DNA of 64,000 nt, taken from the NCBI RefSeq assembly GCF_020911865.1, contig NZ_CP087131.1, forward strand, positions 186,001 through 250,000, given 5' to 3'. Numbering within the stretch: position 1 is the stretch's first letter; every line of letters starts with the position of its first letter. The notes below the pieces were generated by a model. It saw only the letters and a list, made by a program, of their open reading frames with translations. It had not been told where the DNA came from and ran no database searches. This stretch comes from Chryseobacterium sp. C-71 (GTDB lineage: Bacteria; Bacteroidota; Bacteroidia; Flavobacteriales; Weeksellaceae). Below are positions 63,540 to 64,000 of the stretch, piece by piece. A program made the translations under genes and the position numbers.

Positions 63540-64000
63540 AATTTACTTAAAAAATTTCAAGGCTTTCTAAAAGTAAATATTATTCTACTATTTGACCTCC
63601 GTCAGTTTGAGTAAAAATCATTTGAAAAATCATTTTGTATCGGACTATGAGAGCTTTACTTTTTTTCATGTAGGCTTGAAATTAAATTGCTTTGTGTTAA
63701 GATAAATACATTTACTTAATAGAGTTGCTTCTTTGTTAGGACACAATTCTCATACTATTTTAACTTTACGAGCATGAAGAAAACCCTAAAAAAATTACAG
63801 TTTATAAATCGAAGATTCGACGCATTCAATGGGAATTAAACTTTCATAATCCTGTAAATTGACTGCGTCGAATCTTCGATTTCAGCTTTTTAGAAAATTT
63901 AGCCTTAAGAGAGTAACAAACTTAATGTCTAATCAAACTAAAAATGTAGTATATAAATTTTGCCTAAGAAATATTTGCAAGTTCACAAGAGAGTTGAAAT
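63540..64000. other. Region after galT, no convincing gene
   Basis: 461 AT-rich bases. An AT-only inverted repeat ATTTACTT (63541-63548) / AAGTAAAT lies right after the stop and is a weak terminator candidate. A 21-codon ORF at 63774-63839 begins MKKTLKKLQF after a TAACTTTA promoter-like element but is cut by the inverted repeat below. Nothing else is supported to the window end. Confidence 0.5.
63806..63882. repeat. Perfect 19-bp inverted repeat
   Basis: AAATCGAAGATTCGACGCA (63806-63824) and TGCGTCGAATCTTCGATTT (63864-63882) are exact complements around a 39-base loop. The core GAAGATTCGACG also appears at 60134-60145 within the family C stretch, so it is part of a dispersed repeat. Confidence 0.75.

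Overview
The window reads as a chromosomal stretch of a flavobacterium-type Bacteroidota. The grounds are a SusC/SusD pair, a type IX secretion (T9SS) sorting domain, promoters with the Bacteroidota -7 motif TAnnTTTG, AT-rich intergenic DNA, Nudix-type pentose regulators, and dense families of short intergenic hairpin repeats. A Chryseobacterium-like genus (Weeksellaceae) fits best, but that is inference. Almost every gene is on the + strand. No rRNA, tRNA, CRISPR array, transposase or phage gene was seen.

Layout. (1) 1-1310: the end of a fructan-hydrolase-like protein and a fructokinase. (2) 1311-10634: a regulatory region and the operon xylR(Nudix)-xylB-xylA-susC-susD. (3) 10663-12970: mannonate branch (uxuA, SDR oxidoreductase). 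(4) 13138-32119: xylan and arabinoxylan depolymerisation genes, namely five GH43 enzymes (two with CBM6), a CE1 esterase, two GH115 alpha-glucuronidases, a GH97 and a T9SS-exported GH30. (5) 32366-44690: GH3 and GH51, then araB-araD-araA-galM-symporter. (6) 44740-45420 (-): a second Nudix regulator (AraR-like). (7) 45932-56614: GH127/GH146, CE20-like acetylesterase, GPH transporter, GH10, cytoplasmic GH43 and GH67. (8) 56669-63539: a small secreted protein (-), an AraC regulator, transaldolase, split transketolase, galK and galT.

Together the genes form a nearly complete glucurono-arabinoxylan pathway. GH30 and GH10 cut the backbone. GH115, GH67, GH43, GH51, CE1 and CE20 remove side groups. 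SusCD and the GPH and SSS carriers import products. The xyl and ara enzymes make xylulose-5-phosphate, which transaldolase and transketolase take into central metabolism. GH97, galK and galT suggest galactose from side chains is used as well.

The most useful non-coding result is a 19-bp near-palindrome, ARTGTA-N5-WACAYTT. It occurs before the CE1/GH115 operon, GH3/GH51, araB, araR, GH127 and transaldolase, with a weaker copy before xylR, and I propose it is the AraR operator. At two promoters it lies exactly 16 nt before an identical TATATTTG element. A different palindrome, TATGATAAGCTTATCATA, with an extra half-site precedes xylR and is the likely XylR operator. Six copies of a ~95-140 nt repeat lie on the coding strand, five of them 12-33 nt after stop codons, with compensatory base changes that point to a selected hairpin.
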